Part shown: positions 1 through 6,615 of the stretch, in pieces
Position numbering within the stretch: the stretch's first letter is position 1
Layout: every line of letters starts with the position of its first letter
Assembly: GCA_049700195.1 (NCBI GenBank)
Contig: JBNAVY010000061.1
Location: forward strand, 1-9,550
Length of the DNA stretch: 9,550 bases
Source of the DNA: JBNAVY01 sp049700195
GTDB taxonomy: Bacteria > Bacillota > Thermoanaerobacteria > Thermoanaerobacterales > Thermoanaerobacteraceae
Direction of reading: 5' to 3'
Made by a program: the position numbers and the translations under genes
Notes under the pieces: generated by a model
Told to the model about the DNA's origin: nothing
The model's input: the letters and a program-made list of their open reading frames with translations, nothing else
Databases searched by the model: none

Positions 1-397
1 GATTAAAAGGATTAATATTTTTTAAACTACTACTATATTCAACTACCTTTTCTATTAGATTATCTATTTTATTATCAATTTCTTTTTTATTTTCAATTAG
101 ATTTTTTATCTCATTTTTTATTTGGACAATTGAATAAGTTTCATTAAATCTATTTACATATCTAAAAGCAAGTTCTTTAGATTTGATAATTATTCCACTT
201 CCCTGTGTTACCTCAACTACACCCATATCTTTTAAAACTGCTATAGCTCTTCTAATTGTTTCGGGTGAAACATTATATAATGCCGCTAATTCAGATCTTC
301 CAAAAATTCTCTCTCCCTCTTTTAAATTCCCATTTATTATTTTCCTTGCTATATCAAGTGATATCTGCTGATATTTTGGTTTTTGTATAACTGTCAT
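1..397 (-). CDS. GntR-family transcriptional regulator, BusR-like, 3' end outside window
   Basis: A DNA-binding regulator; 132 codons are visible and the frame is still open at base 1, so the C-terminus is missing. The start is ATG at 397-395, preceded by a perfect AGGAGG (409-404) with a 6-nt spacer. Residues 8-72 form a GntR winged helix: a YQQISLDIA opening, NGNLKEGERIFGRSELA, then the recognition helix YNVSPETIRRAI and the wing VVEVTQGSGI. Residues about 86-126 are rich in K, E, I and N in a heptad-like pattern, suggesting a helical or coiled-coil linker, followed by NINPFN. From family knowledge, this arrangement with the GRSELA variant matches clostridial GntR proteins carrying a C-terminal RCK_C/TrkA_C domain, as in the c-di-AMP sensor BusR of lactococci and streptococci. 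A YtrA-type regulator is the main alternative. It is separated from the ilv-leu operon by a palindrome, and a link to that operon is unproven. The GntR assignment is firm; the BusR-like call is inference. Confidence 0.8.
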   Translation of the reverse strand, partial: MTVIQKPKYQQISLDIARKIINGNLKEGERIFGRSELAALYNVSPETIRRAIAVLKDMGVVEVTQGSGIIIKSKELAFRYVNRFNETYSIVQIKNEIKNLIENKKEIDNKIDNLIEKVVEYSSSLKNINPFN

Positions 398-431
398 TTT
401 GATCCTCCTGTTTAATTTATTTCTTTCATTT

Positions 432-437
432 ATTATA
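432..437 (-). promoter_or_regulatory. Possible -10 box for the GntR-type gene
   Basis: TATAAT reads on the minus strand at 437-432, at the edge of the palindrome and about 35 bases before the start codon at 397. A 17-bp spacer would put the -35 hexamer at 460-455 (TGGTGT), which fits the consensus poorly. If real, the promoter would overlap the palindrome, and a factor binding there could control the gene. The same TATAAT appears on the plus strand at 486-491 by symmetry, with no gene to serve, so chance in AT-rich DNA is a serious alternative. Confidence 0.25.
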
Positions 438-450
438 TAAAACAATTAAT

Positions 451-475
451 AAAAACACCATATGGTGTTTTTATT
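451..475 (-). terminator. Intrinsic terminator of the ilv-leu operon
   Basis: The core of the palindrome, AAAAACACC-ATAT-GGTGTTTTT (451-472), forms a hairpin with an A-run before and a U-run after, in either direction. It lies just past the ilvB stop and before the next gene's ribosome site, where the end of the operon is expected. The stem has only a few G-C pairs, but the flanking A/T arms lengthen it. Its symmetry should make it bidirectional. Some readthrough into the GntR-type gene is possible, because that gene is on the same strand. Confidence 0.7.
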
Positions 476-482
476 AATTGTT

Positions 483-2135
483 TTATATAATTGTGTCTTC
501 AACGGTACCTCCTGCTGGTATAAAAGGAAGTACCATTTCGTCCTTATCTATAATACATTCTATCATAAAAGGCCTGTTTTCACTATAGGCTTTTTTAAAA
601 GCAGCCTCAAAATCATATTTTGTTCTTACTTTTATACCCTCAACTCCAAAATCAGTCGCAAGTTTTGCAAATTCTAAATTTGGATTTAAATCAGTCTGAG
701 AAAATCTTTTTTGATTGAAAAGGTGCTGCCATTGTCTTACCATTCCCAAAGATTGATTATTTAAAAGCACAGTAATAACTGGTATATTATAAACAGACGC
801 TGTTTCTAATGAATGTATATTCATTCTAAGACTTCCATCACCTGCTATGTTTACAACCCTTTTATCAGGTCTGCCAACCTGTGCACCAATTGAAGCAGGA
901 AGACCAAAGCCCATAGTACCAAGTCCTCCTGATGTAACAAAAGTACGTGGTTCTAAAAATCTGAAAAACTGTGCTGCCCACATTTGATTTTGACCAACTT
1001 CTGTAGCTATTATAAGATCATTATTTGATAATTCTTGTATTTTTTCAACAATCCATTGAGGCCTTAATACATTGTCATTTTTATACTGTAATTTAAATTT
1101 TAATTTAAGATCTTCTAATTCTTCTATCCAATCTTCTCTTGTTATTTCAGGAAGATTTTTGGTTAAAATATTCAAAATGTGTTTTACATCTCCATTTAAT
1201 TGTATATCTGCTTTTACGTTTTTACCGAGTTCTGCAGGATCAATATCAATATGAATTACTTTAGCACCAGGTGCTAACCCTCCAGCTTTTCCGGCTACTC
1301 TATCACTAAATCTAGATCCTATTGCAATTACTAAATCTGACTTATAAATAGCCATGTTTGCGTATCTGCTTCCATGCATTCCTATAAGACCTAAAGATAA
1401 AGGATTATCTTCAGGAAATGACCCCAAGCCCATTAATGAACTTGCAACAGGTATATGAAGCTTTTCAGAAAATTCTTTAAGTTCTTTCGAAGCTTCTGAC
1501 CATATTACTCCTCCGCCTGCAAAAATAACAGGTCTTTTACTATCAAATATTGCTTTTATTGCTTTATCTAATTCATTATTATTTATTTTATTTTCTTTAA
1601 TTTGTTCTTTTGATTCATTTTTTGTAAATTCTATATCTGCATTTTGAATATCTTTTGGAACATCAACTAAAACAGGACCAGGTCTGCCTGTTGAAGCAAT
1701 TTTAAATGCTTCCCTTATTATATCAGCTAATTTATCTGGAGATTTTACGATAAAATTATGTTTAGTAACAGGCAATGTAATTCCGGTTATATCTACTTCC
1801 TGAAAAGAATCTTTTCCAATAAGGTTTGTCGGTACTTGACCTGTTATAGCAACTATAGGAATTGAATCCATATAAGCATTTGCTATACCAGTTACCAAAT
1901 TTGTTGCACCTGGACCAGATGTTGCAAAACAAACTCCCACTTTACCGGTTACTCTTGCATAACCGTCTGCCATATGTGCAGCCATCTGTTCATGTGTAGC
2001 TAAAATGTGATTTATATCAGAATCATATAAAGCATCATATAAAGGAATAACTGCACCACCTGGTATTCCAAAAACAGTTTCTACACCCATTTCTTTTAAA
2101 ACTTCTATTATTACCTGTGAACCTTTTATAATCAA
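483..2135 (-). CDS. ilvB: Acetohydroxyacid synthase (acetolactate synthase) large catalytic subunit
   Basis: Condenses two pyruvates to 2-acetolactate, or pyruvate with 2-oxobutyrate to 2-aceto-2-hydroxybutyrate; the first shared step of Val/Leu/Ile synthesis, cytosolic, using ThDP, FAD and Mg. The 550 aa match the family length. Visible are the N-terminal ThDP domain with catalytic Glu49 (ATHEQMAAHMADGYAR), the central FAD-type domain, and the C-terminal ThDP/Mg motif from GDG (432-434) to NN (459-460). VRQWQ with Trp469 marks the anabolic AHAS family rather than catabolic AlsS. Translation starts at TTG (2135-2133), overlapping the ilvD TGA by two bases (TTGA). The site AAGGGGG (2149-2143) lies 7 nt upstream, and the resulting N-terminus MIIKGSQ fits homologues. 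It is the last gene of the operon, and its final codons lie inside the terminator palindrome. Its partner ilvN is at the opposite end of the operon. Confidence 0.97.
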   Translation of the reverse strand: MIIKGSQVIIEVLKEMGVETVFGIPGGAVIPLYDALYDSDINHILATHEQMAAHMADGYARVTGKVGVCFATSGPGATNLVTGIANAYMDSIPIVAITGQVPTNLIGKDSFQEVDITGITLPVTKHNFIVKSPDKLADIIREAFKIASTGRPGPVLVDVPKDIQNADIEFTKNESKEQIKENKINNNELDKAIKAIFDSKRPVIFAGGGVIWSEASKELKEFSEKLHIPVASSLMGLGSFPEDNPLSLGLIGMHGSRYANMAIYKSDLVIAIGSRFSDRVAGKAGGLAPGAKVIHIDIDPAELGKNVKADIQLNGDVKHILNILTKNLPEITREDWIEELEDLKLKFKLQYKNDNVLRPQWIVEKIQELSNNDLIIATEVGQNQMWAAQFFRFLEPRTFVTSGGLGTMGFGLPASIGAQVGRPDKRVVNIAGDGSLRMNIHSLETASVYNIPVITVLLNNQSLGMVRQWQHLFNQKRFSQTDLNPNLEFAKLATDFGVEGIKVRTKYDFEAAFKKAYSENRPFMIECIIDKDEMVLPFIPAGGTVEDTII

Positions 2136-3802
2136 TGATCTCCCCCCTTAAAAACTGCACCTGTACTTGCTGATGTAACCTGTTTTGCATATCTTGCCAT
2201 ATAACCCTTTTTTATTTTTGGCTCTGGTTTTACCCATTTCTTAAGTCTGTCTGATATTTCTTCATCGCTTAAATTTACATTTATTTTTCTTGCGGGAATG
2301 TCTATTTCAATAATATCTCCATTTTCAATTATAGCAATTTCCCCACCTTCCATAGCCTCTGGTGAAACATGTCCTATAGAAGCACCTCTCGTAGCTCCTG
2401 AAAATCTACCATCAGTTATAAGTGCAACATCTTTGTCAAGCCCCATACCTGCCAGCGCAGAAGTTGGACTTAACATTTCTCTCATTCCCGGTCCTCCTTT
2501 TGGCCCTTCATATCTTATTACAACAACATCACCTTTTTGGATTTTACCTGTATATATTGCCTGTATCACTTCTTCTTCTGAATCATATACTTTTGCGGGA
2601 CCTTTGTGTACTAACATTTCTTTCGATACAGCAGATGCTTTTACAACAGCACCTTCTTTTGCAATATTTCCATAAAGTATAGCAAGACCTCCAGTAGTAC
2701 TATAGGGGTTATCTACTGATCTTATTACATCATAATTTAAAATTTTAGCATCTTTTATATTTTCCTTTATGGTCTTAGATGTCACTGTTAATGCATCTGT
2801 TTTTAAAACATCTAATTTAGATAATTCTTTTAATACAGCCTGTATACCGCCTGCAAAATACAAATCTTCAATATGATACTTCCCAGACGGGCTAAGTTTA
2901 CATAAATTAGGTACTTTTTGACTTATTTCATTGATTTCTTTTAAATCAATATTTACATTGGCTTCATTAGCAATTGCTTTAAGGTGAAGTATTGTGTTTG
3001 TTGATCCACCTAAAGCCATATCTAAAATAAAAGCATTTATAAAAGCATCTTTAGTAAATATATCTGATGGTTTTATTTCCTTTTCTAAAAGTTCCATTAT
3101 CTTAATTCCTGCTTTTTTTGCAAGTCTTATTCTTTCTGAATATACAGCTGGTATAGTCCCATTTCCTGGTAGACCTATCCCCAGTGCTTCTGTAAGACAA
3201 TTCATTGTATTTGCTGTAAACATTCCAGAGCATGAACCACATGTAGGACATGCATTTAATTCCATTTTTCTTAATTCATCTTCTGTAATACTTCCTATTT
3301 TATATGAACCAACTGCTTCAAACATGCTACTCAGATCACATACACCAGAATCACATGTTCCCGCTAACATTGGACCTCCACTTATAATAATTGAAGGAAT
3401 GTCAATTCTCGCCGCAGCCATTAACATTCCCGGCACTATTTTATCACAATTAGGTATAAGTACTAAAGCATCAAAACCATGAGCTGTTGCCATAATTTCT
3501 ATACTATCAGCAATTAATTCTCTACTCCCTAGAGAATACTTCATGCCTTTATGATTCATCGCAATACCGTCACAAACGCCTATTGTAGGAAATTCTATAG
3601 GCGTACCGCCTGCCATTCTTACCCCTGCCTTAACTGCCTCAGCTATTTTATCTAAATGTATATGTCCAGGAATTATTTCATTTTTTGAGTTTGCTATACC
3701 TATTATTGGCCGATCTAATTCTTCATCTGTTAATCCTAATGCATATAATAAAGATCTATGAGGGGCTTTTTCAATTCCTTTTTTTATGCTGTCGCTTATC
3801 AC
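2132..3802 (-). CDS. ilvD: Dihydroxy-acid dehydratase, Fe-S type
   Basis: Dehydrates 2,3-dihydroxyisovalerate and 2,3-dihydroxy-3-methylvalerate to the 2-keto acids; third shared step of Val/Ile synthesis. Motifs, numbered from the chosen start, are CDK (Cys119, Asp120, Lys121, where the Lys is carbamylated in the family), ACPTCGSCSGMFTAN (Cys185, 188, 191), and GRFSGATRG with the likely catalytic Ser468. The first cluster Cys found in [2Fe-2S] members is absent: the segment reads NEIIPGHIHL, as in the oxygen-labile [4Fe-4S] E. coli enzyme. The start is GTG at 3802-3800, giving 556 aa. AGGAG (3815-3811) is 8 nt upstream, and the leuB TAA ends 2 nt before. An upstream in-frame GTG at 3811 would overlap that same Shine-Dalgarno, so I rejected it. 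The 3' end overlaps the ilvB start. Confidence 0.96.
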   Translation of the reverse strand: MISDSIKKGIEKAPHRSLLYALGLTDEELDRPIIGIANSKNEIIPGHIHLDKIAEAVKAGVRMAGGTPIEFPTIGVCDGIAMNHKGMKYSLGSRELIADSIEIMATAHGFDALVLIPNCDKIVPGMLMAAARIDIPSIIISGGPMLAGTCDSGVCDLSSMFEAVGSYKIGSITEDELRKMELNACPTCGSCSGMFTANTMNCLTEALGIGLPGNGTIPAVYSERIRLAKKAGIKIMELLEKEIKPSDIFTKDAFINAFILDMALGGSTNTILHLKAIANEANVNIDLKEINEISQKVPNLCKLSPSGKYHIEDLYFAGGIQAVLKELSKLDVLKTDALTVTSKTIKENIKDAKILNYDVIRSVDNPYSTTGGLAILYGNIAKEGAVVKASAVSKEMLVHKGPAKVYDSEEEVIQAIYTGKIQKGDVVVIRYEGPKGGPGMREMLSPTSALAGMGLDKDVALITDGRFSGATRGASIGHVSPEAMEGGEIAIIENGDIIEIDIPARKINVNLSDEEISDRLKKWVKPEPKIKKGYMARYAKQVTSASTGAVFKGGDH

Positions 3803-3804
3803 TA

Positions 3805-4875
3805 TTACCACTCCTTTATATACTCTACTATTTTATCACCCATTTCCTCCGTATTTAATATTTCCCCATTTCCTATGTCAAAAGTTCTGAATCCATCTTC
3901 AAGTACTTTATTAACTGCATTTTTAATATCATTTGCTACTTCATAAAGATTAAATGTATATTCCATCATCATAGAAACAGATAAAATTGTAGCTAAAGGA
4001 TTAGCTTTTTTAGTACCTTTAATATCTGGTGCAGAACCATGTACTGGTTCATAAAGACCGAATTTATCTCCTCTTAAACTCGCAGAAGGAAGCATACCAA
4101 TTGAACCTGTAAGCTGTGATGCTTCATCACTTAATATATCTCCAAATATATTAGATGTAAGTATTACATCAAATTGAGAAGGATTTTTTATTAATTGCAT
4201 TGCACAATTATCTACATACATATGATTCAATTCTACTTCTTTATATCTTTTACCAATCTCATCAACAGTTTTTCTCCATAACCTTGATGTGTCCAATATA
4301 TTTGCTTTGTCTACAGAAGTAACTTTTTTATTTCTTTTTAAAGCAGCTTCAAATGCAATTACTGCTATTCTTTCTATTTCCGAAGTTTGATAAACTTCTG
4401 TATCCTGGGCTCTATAACCATAATCAATTGACACTGTAGATCTTGGACCAAAATATATTCCTCCAGTTAATTCACGTACAACAAGTATATCAAGTCCATC
4501 TTTTAATATTTCTGGTTTTAAAGGTGAAGCTTCTCTCAATGGTGGAAATAAAAATGCAGGTCTTAAATTAGCATATACGCCCAGACTTTTCCTTAAAGCT
4601 AACAAACCTGCTTCAGGCCTTTTTGAACCTTCTAAATTGTCCCATTCAGGTCCTCCTACAGCACCAAGTAATACTGCATCACTTGATAGACAAGCTTCTT
4701 CAGTTTTTTTAGGATATGGTTCATTAAATTTATTTATTGCATTTCCTCCAAAATAATATTTATTTATATTAAATTTTAAATTGTATTTTTCTGAAACTAT
4801 ATTTAAAACCTTTAAAGCTTCTTCAATAACTTCTGGGCCTATCCCATCACCCGGTAAAACCGCTATATTAAACAA
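3805..4875 (-). CDS. leuB: 3-isopropylmalate dehydrogenase
   Basis: Oxidises and decarboxylates 3-isopropylmalate to 2-ketoisocaproate; last leucine-specific step before transamination. The 356 aa match the beta-decarboxylating dehydrogenase family. Visible motifs are PGDGIGPE at the N-terminus, ELTGGIYFGPR, YVDN with Asp222, and NIFGDILSDEASQ with Asp246 and Asp250 (metal ligands in the family). EPVHGSAPDI contains Asp284, the position that selects NAD+ over NADP+ in Thermus-type IPMDH. The start is TTG at 4875-4873, 2 nt after the leuD stop. AGAAGGTG (4888-4881) serves as ribosome site with a 7-nt spacer, and the resulting MFNIAVLPGDG fits homologues. No in-frame ATG is available nearby. 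ilvD follows after 2 nt, so translation is probably coupled. Confidence 0.97.
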   Translation of the reverse strand: MFNIAVLPGDGIGPEVIEEALKVLNIVSEKYNLKFNINKYYFGGNAINKFNEPYPKKTEEACLSSDAVLLGAVGGPEWDNLEGSKRPEAGLLALRKSLGVYANLRPAFLFPPLREASPLKPEILKDGLDILVVRELTGGIYFGPRSTVSIDYGYRAQDTEVYQTSEIERIAVIAFEAALKRNKKVTSVDKANILDTSRLWRKTVDEIGKRYKEVELNHMYVDNCAMQLIKNPSQFDVILTSNIFGDILSDEASQLTGSIGMLPSASLRGDKFGLYEPVHGSAPDIKGTKKANPLATILSVSMMMEYTFNLYEVANDIKNAVNKVLEDGFRTFDIGNGEILNTEEMGDKIVEYIKEW

Positions 4876-4877
4876 TA

Positions 4878-5360
4878 TTACACCTTCTTCCTATAGTAAT
4901 TTATTAAACCGCCATATTTGATTATTTCTTTTATAAATTCAGGAAAGGGTTGAGATTTATATTCTGTACCTTTTGTCAAATTTTTTATTATTCCATTTTC
5001 TGTATCTACTGATACTATATCACCTTCTTGAATATTCTCAACCGCTTCTTTTGATTCTAATATTGGCAATCCTATATTTATAGCATTTCTATAAAAAATC
5101 CTGGCAAAAGATTTTGCTATTATGCAAGAAATTCCTGATTCCTTAATTGCAAGAGGAGCATGTTCTCTAGATGATCCACATCCAAAATTTTCTCCACCTA
5201 TCATAATATCACCATTTTTAACTTTAATTTTAAATTCTTTATCAATATCTTCCATACAATGACTAGCCAATTCTTTTGGATCAGATGTATTTAAAAATCT
5301 CGCTGGTATTATTACATCAGTATCAATATTATCTCCATATTTTATAGCTTTACCTTTCAT
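4878..5360 (-). CDS. leuD: 3-isopropylmalate dehydratase small subunit
   Basis: Small (swivel-domain) subunit of isopropylmalate isomerase, which with LeuC converts 2-isopropylmalate to 3-isopropylmalate. Its 160 aa are typical of the compact LeuD that pairs with short LeuC proteins. Visible are YGDNIDTDVIIPARFLNTSDP (residues 8-28, the substrate-recognition loop region) and FGCGSSREHAP (59-69, with the active-site Ser/Arg). I chose ATG at 5360-5358 over the in-frame TTG one codon earlier, because AGGAGG (5373-5368) sits 7 nt before the ATG and only 4 nt before the TTG. The ATG shares one base with the leuC stop (TGATG), and the ribosome site lies within the last leuC codons (Glu-Glu-Val), a classic sign of translational coupling that should favour equal subunit amounts. 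Confidence 0.96.
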   Translation of the reverse strand: MKGKAIKYGDNIDTDVIIPARFLNTSDPKELASHCMEDIDKEFKIKVKNGDIMIGGENFGCGSSREHAPLAIKESGISCIIAKSFARIFYRNAINIGLPILESKEAVENIQEGDIVSVDTENGIIKNLTKGTEYKSQPFPEFIKEIIKYGGLINYYRKKV

Positions 5361-6613
5361 CAAAGCACCTCCTCAGGACTTACAATATATCCTGCTATAG
5401 CTGATGCAGCAGCAACTGCTGGGCTTGCCAGATATATTTCACTTTCTGTATGACCCATTCTCCCAACAAAATTTCTATTAGTAGTTGATAATGCTCTTTC
5501 GCCTTTTGCTAATATTCCCATGTGTCCACCTAAACATGGACCACATGTCGGAGTTGAAACTGCAGCACCAGCTTTAATAAATTCTTCTATATATCCTCTT
5601 TTTATAGACTCAAGATATATTTCCTGTGTAGCGGGAAATATAATAAGTCTTACATCTGGATGTACTTTTTTATCTTTTAATATTTTATAGGTTTCTTCCA
5701 TATCGCTTAAACGTCCATTAGTACAAGATCCAATTACAACCTGATCAATTTTTATTTTTCCAACATCTTCAATGTTTTTTGTGTTTTCAGGAAGATGTGG
5801 AAAAGCAACTTGAGGTCTAATATTCTCAAGATTAATTTCATAGACTTCTTTATAAAAAGCATCTTCATCTCTTTTATAAACTTTATAATCTCTTTTGGCT
5901 CTGACCTTTACATAATCTTCTGTAATTTCATCATAATCAAAAATACCATTTTTAGCTCCTGCTTCTATTGCCATATTTGCAATTGTAAATCTATCATCAA
6001 TATTTAATTCTGATATTCCTCCTGTAAATTCCATTGATTTATACAAAGCTCCATCTACACCTATTTTTCCAATTATATACAAAATAATATCTTTTCCACT
6101 AACCCATTTAGGTTTTTTCCCTTTTAAAACAAATTTTATAGCTTCAGGAACTTTAAACCACGCTTTTCCTGTTGCCATAGCAGCAGCCATATCAGTACTT
6201 CCTACTCCAGTAGAAAAACAAGTTAGTGCTCCATACGTACAAGTATGAGAATCAGCACCTATTACAACATCTCCTGGTAAAACCAGTCCTTTTTCTGGCA
6301 ATAAAGCATGTTCTATCCCCATTTGACCTACTTCAAAAAAATTAATAATCCCATATTCTCTTGCAAATTTTCTAACTATATTTACCTGTTCTGCTGATTT
6401 TATATCTTTATTTGGCACAAAATGATCAGGTACTAATGCTATTTTGCTTTTATCAAAAACATCTTTTCCTATTTTTTTAAATTCATTTATTGCAACTGGT
6501 GATGTAACATCATTACCCAAAACCATATCTATATTAGCCTCTATTAATTCTCCCTCTTTTACTTCTCTTCCAATATTTTCAGATAAAATTCTCTGTGTCA
6601 GTGTTAAACCCAA
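5360..6613 (-). CDS. leuC: 3-isopropylmalate dehydratase large subunit
   Basis: Large, [4Fe-4S] subunit of isopropylmalate isomerase (aconitase superfamily), second leucine-specific step together with LeuD. At 417 aa it is the short form common in Clostridia and archaea, not the longer enterobacterial form of about 466 aa. Cluster cysteines are Cys297 in GSCTNGR and Cys357/Cys360 in TPTCGPCLGGHMG; GADSHTCTYGAL is also present. The start is TTG at 6613-6611: AGGAGG (6626-6621) lies 7 nt upstream, the leuA TAA ends 2 nt before, and MGLTLTQRIL matches the usual family opening. Homoaconitase belongs to the same superfamily, but the leuA-leuC-leuD-leuB context supports isopropylmalate isomerase. 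The cluster is expected to be oxygen-sensitive, as with IlvD. Confidence 0.96.
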   Translation of the reverse strand: MGLTLTQRILSENIGREVKEGELIEANIDMVLGNDVTSPVAINEFKKIGKDVFDKSKIALVPDHFVPNKDIKSAEQVNIVRKFAREYGIINFFEVGQMGIEHALLPEKGLVLPGDVVIGADSHTCTYGALTCFSTGVGSTDMAAAMATGKAWFKVPEAIKFVLKGKKPKWVSGKDIILYIIGKIGVDGALYKSMEFTGGISELNIDDRFTIANMAIEAGAKNGIFDYDEITEDYVKVRAKRDYKVYKRDEDAFYKEVYEINLENIRPQVAFPHLPENTKNIEDVGKIKIDQVVIGSCTNGRLSDMEETYKILKDKKVHPDVRLIIFPATQEIYLESIKRGYIEEFIKAGAAVSTPTCGPCLGGHMGILAKGERALSTTNRNFVGRMGHTESEIYLASPAVAAASAIAGYIVSPEEVL

Positions 6614-6615
6614 AA

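Larger units (their letters stand above)
432..491. repeat. Perfect 60-bp palindrome between ilvB and the GntR-type gene
   Basis: Bases 432-461 are the exact reverse complement of 462-491: 30-nt arms, no mismatch and no spacer, centred on CCATATGG. Symmetry breaks at 431/492. The palindrome contains the ilvB stop codon (483-485) and the two preceding Ile codons. In RNA it could fold into a very long hairpin whose G+C-containing core is ACACC/GGTGT. It probably acts as the operon terminator, and it could also be an operator for the adjacent regulator. The terminator role is inferred from position and fold. Confidence 0.95.

Noticed and set aside
183..371. Plus-strand open frame of 62 codons opposite the GntR-type gene
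   Set aside because: The minus strand has a clear winged-helix protein with a perfect ribosome site; this is its shadow.
462..677. Plus-strand open frame starting inside the palindrome
   Set aside because: Its ATG is part of the CCATATGG centre, it has no ribosome site, and it runs antisense to the ilvB 3' end.
2298..2675. Plus-strand open frame of 125 codons inside ilvD
   Set aside because: It lies wholly opposite a well-supported gene with conserved motifs and shows no recognisable domain; a shadow frame.
2994..3482. Plus-strand open frame of 162 codons inside ilvD
   Set aside because: The longest antisense frame, but fully opposite conserved ilvD sequence, with no recognisable family; explained by ilvD codon usage.
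3803..3811. Upstream GTG start for ilvD giving a 559-aa protein overlapping leuB
   Set aside because: The GTG at 3811 overlaps the AGGAG Shine-Dalgarno itself; the GTG at 3802 is 8 nt downstream of it and gives a family-like N-terminus.
5361..5363. TTG one codon upstream of the leuD ATG
   Set aside because: Only 4 nt from AGGAGG, whereas the ATG is at 7 nt and is the stronger codon.
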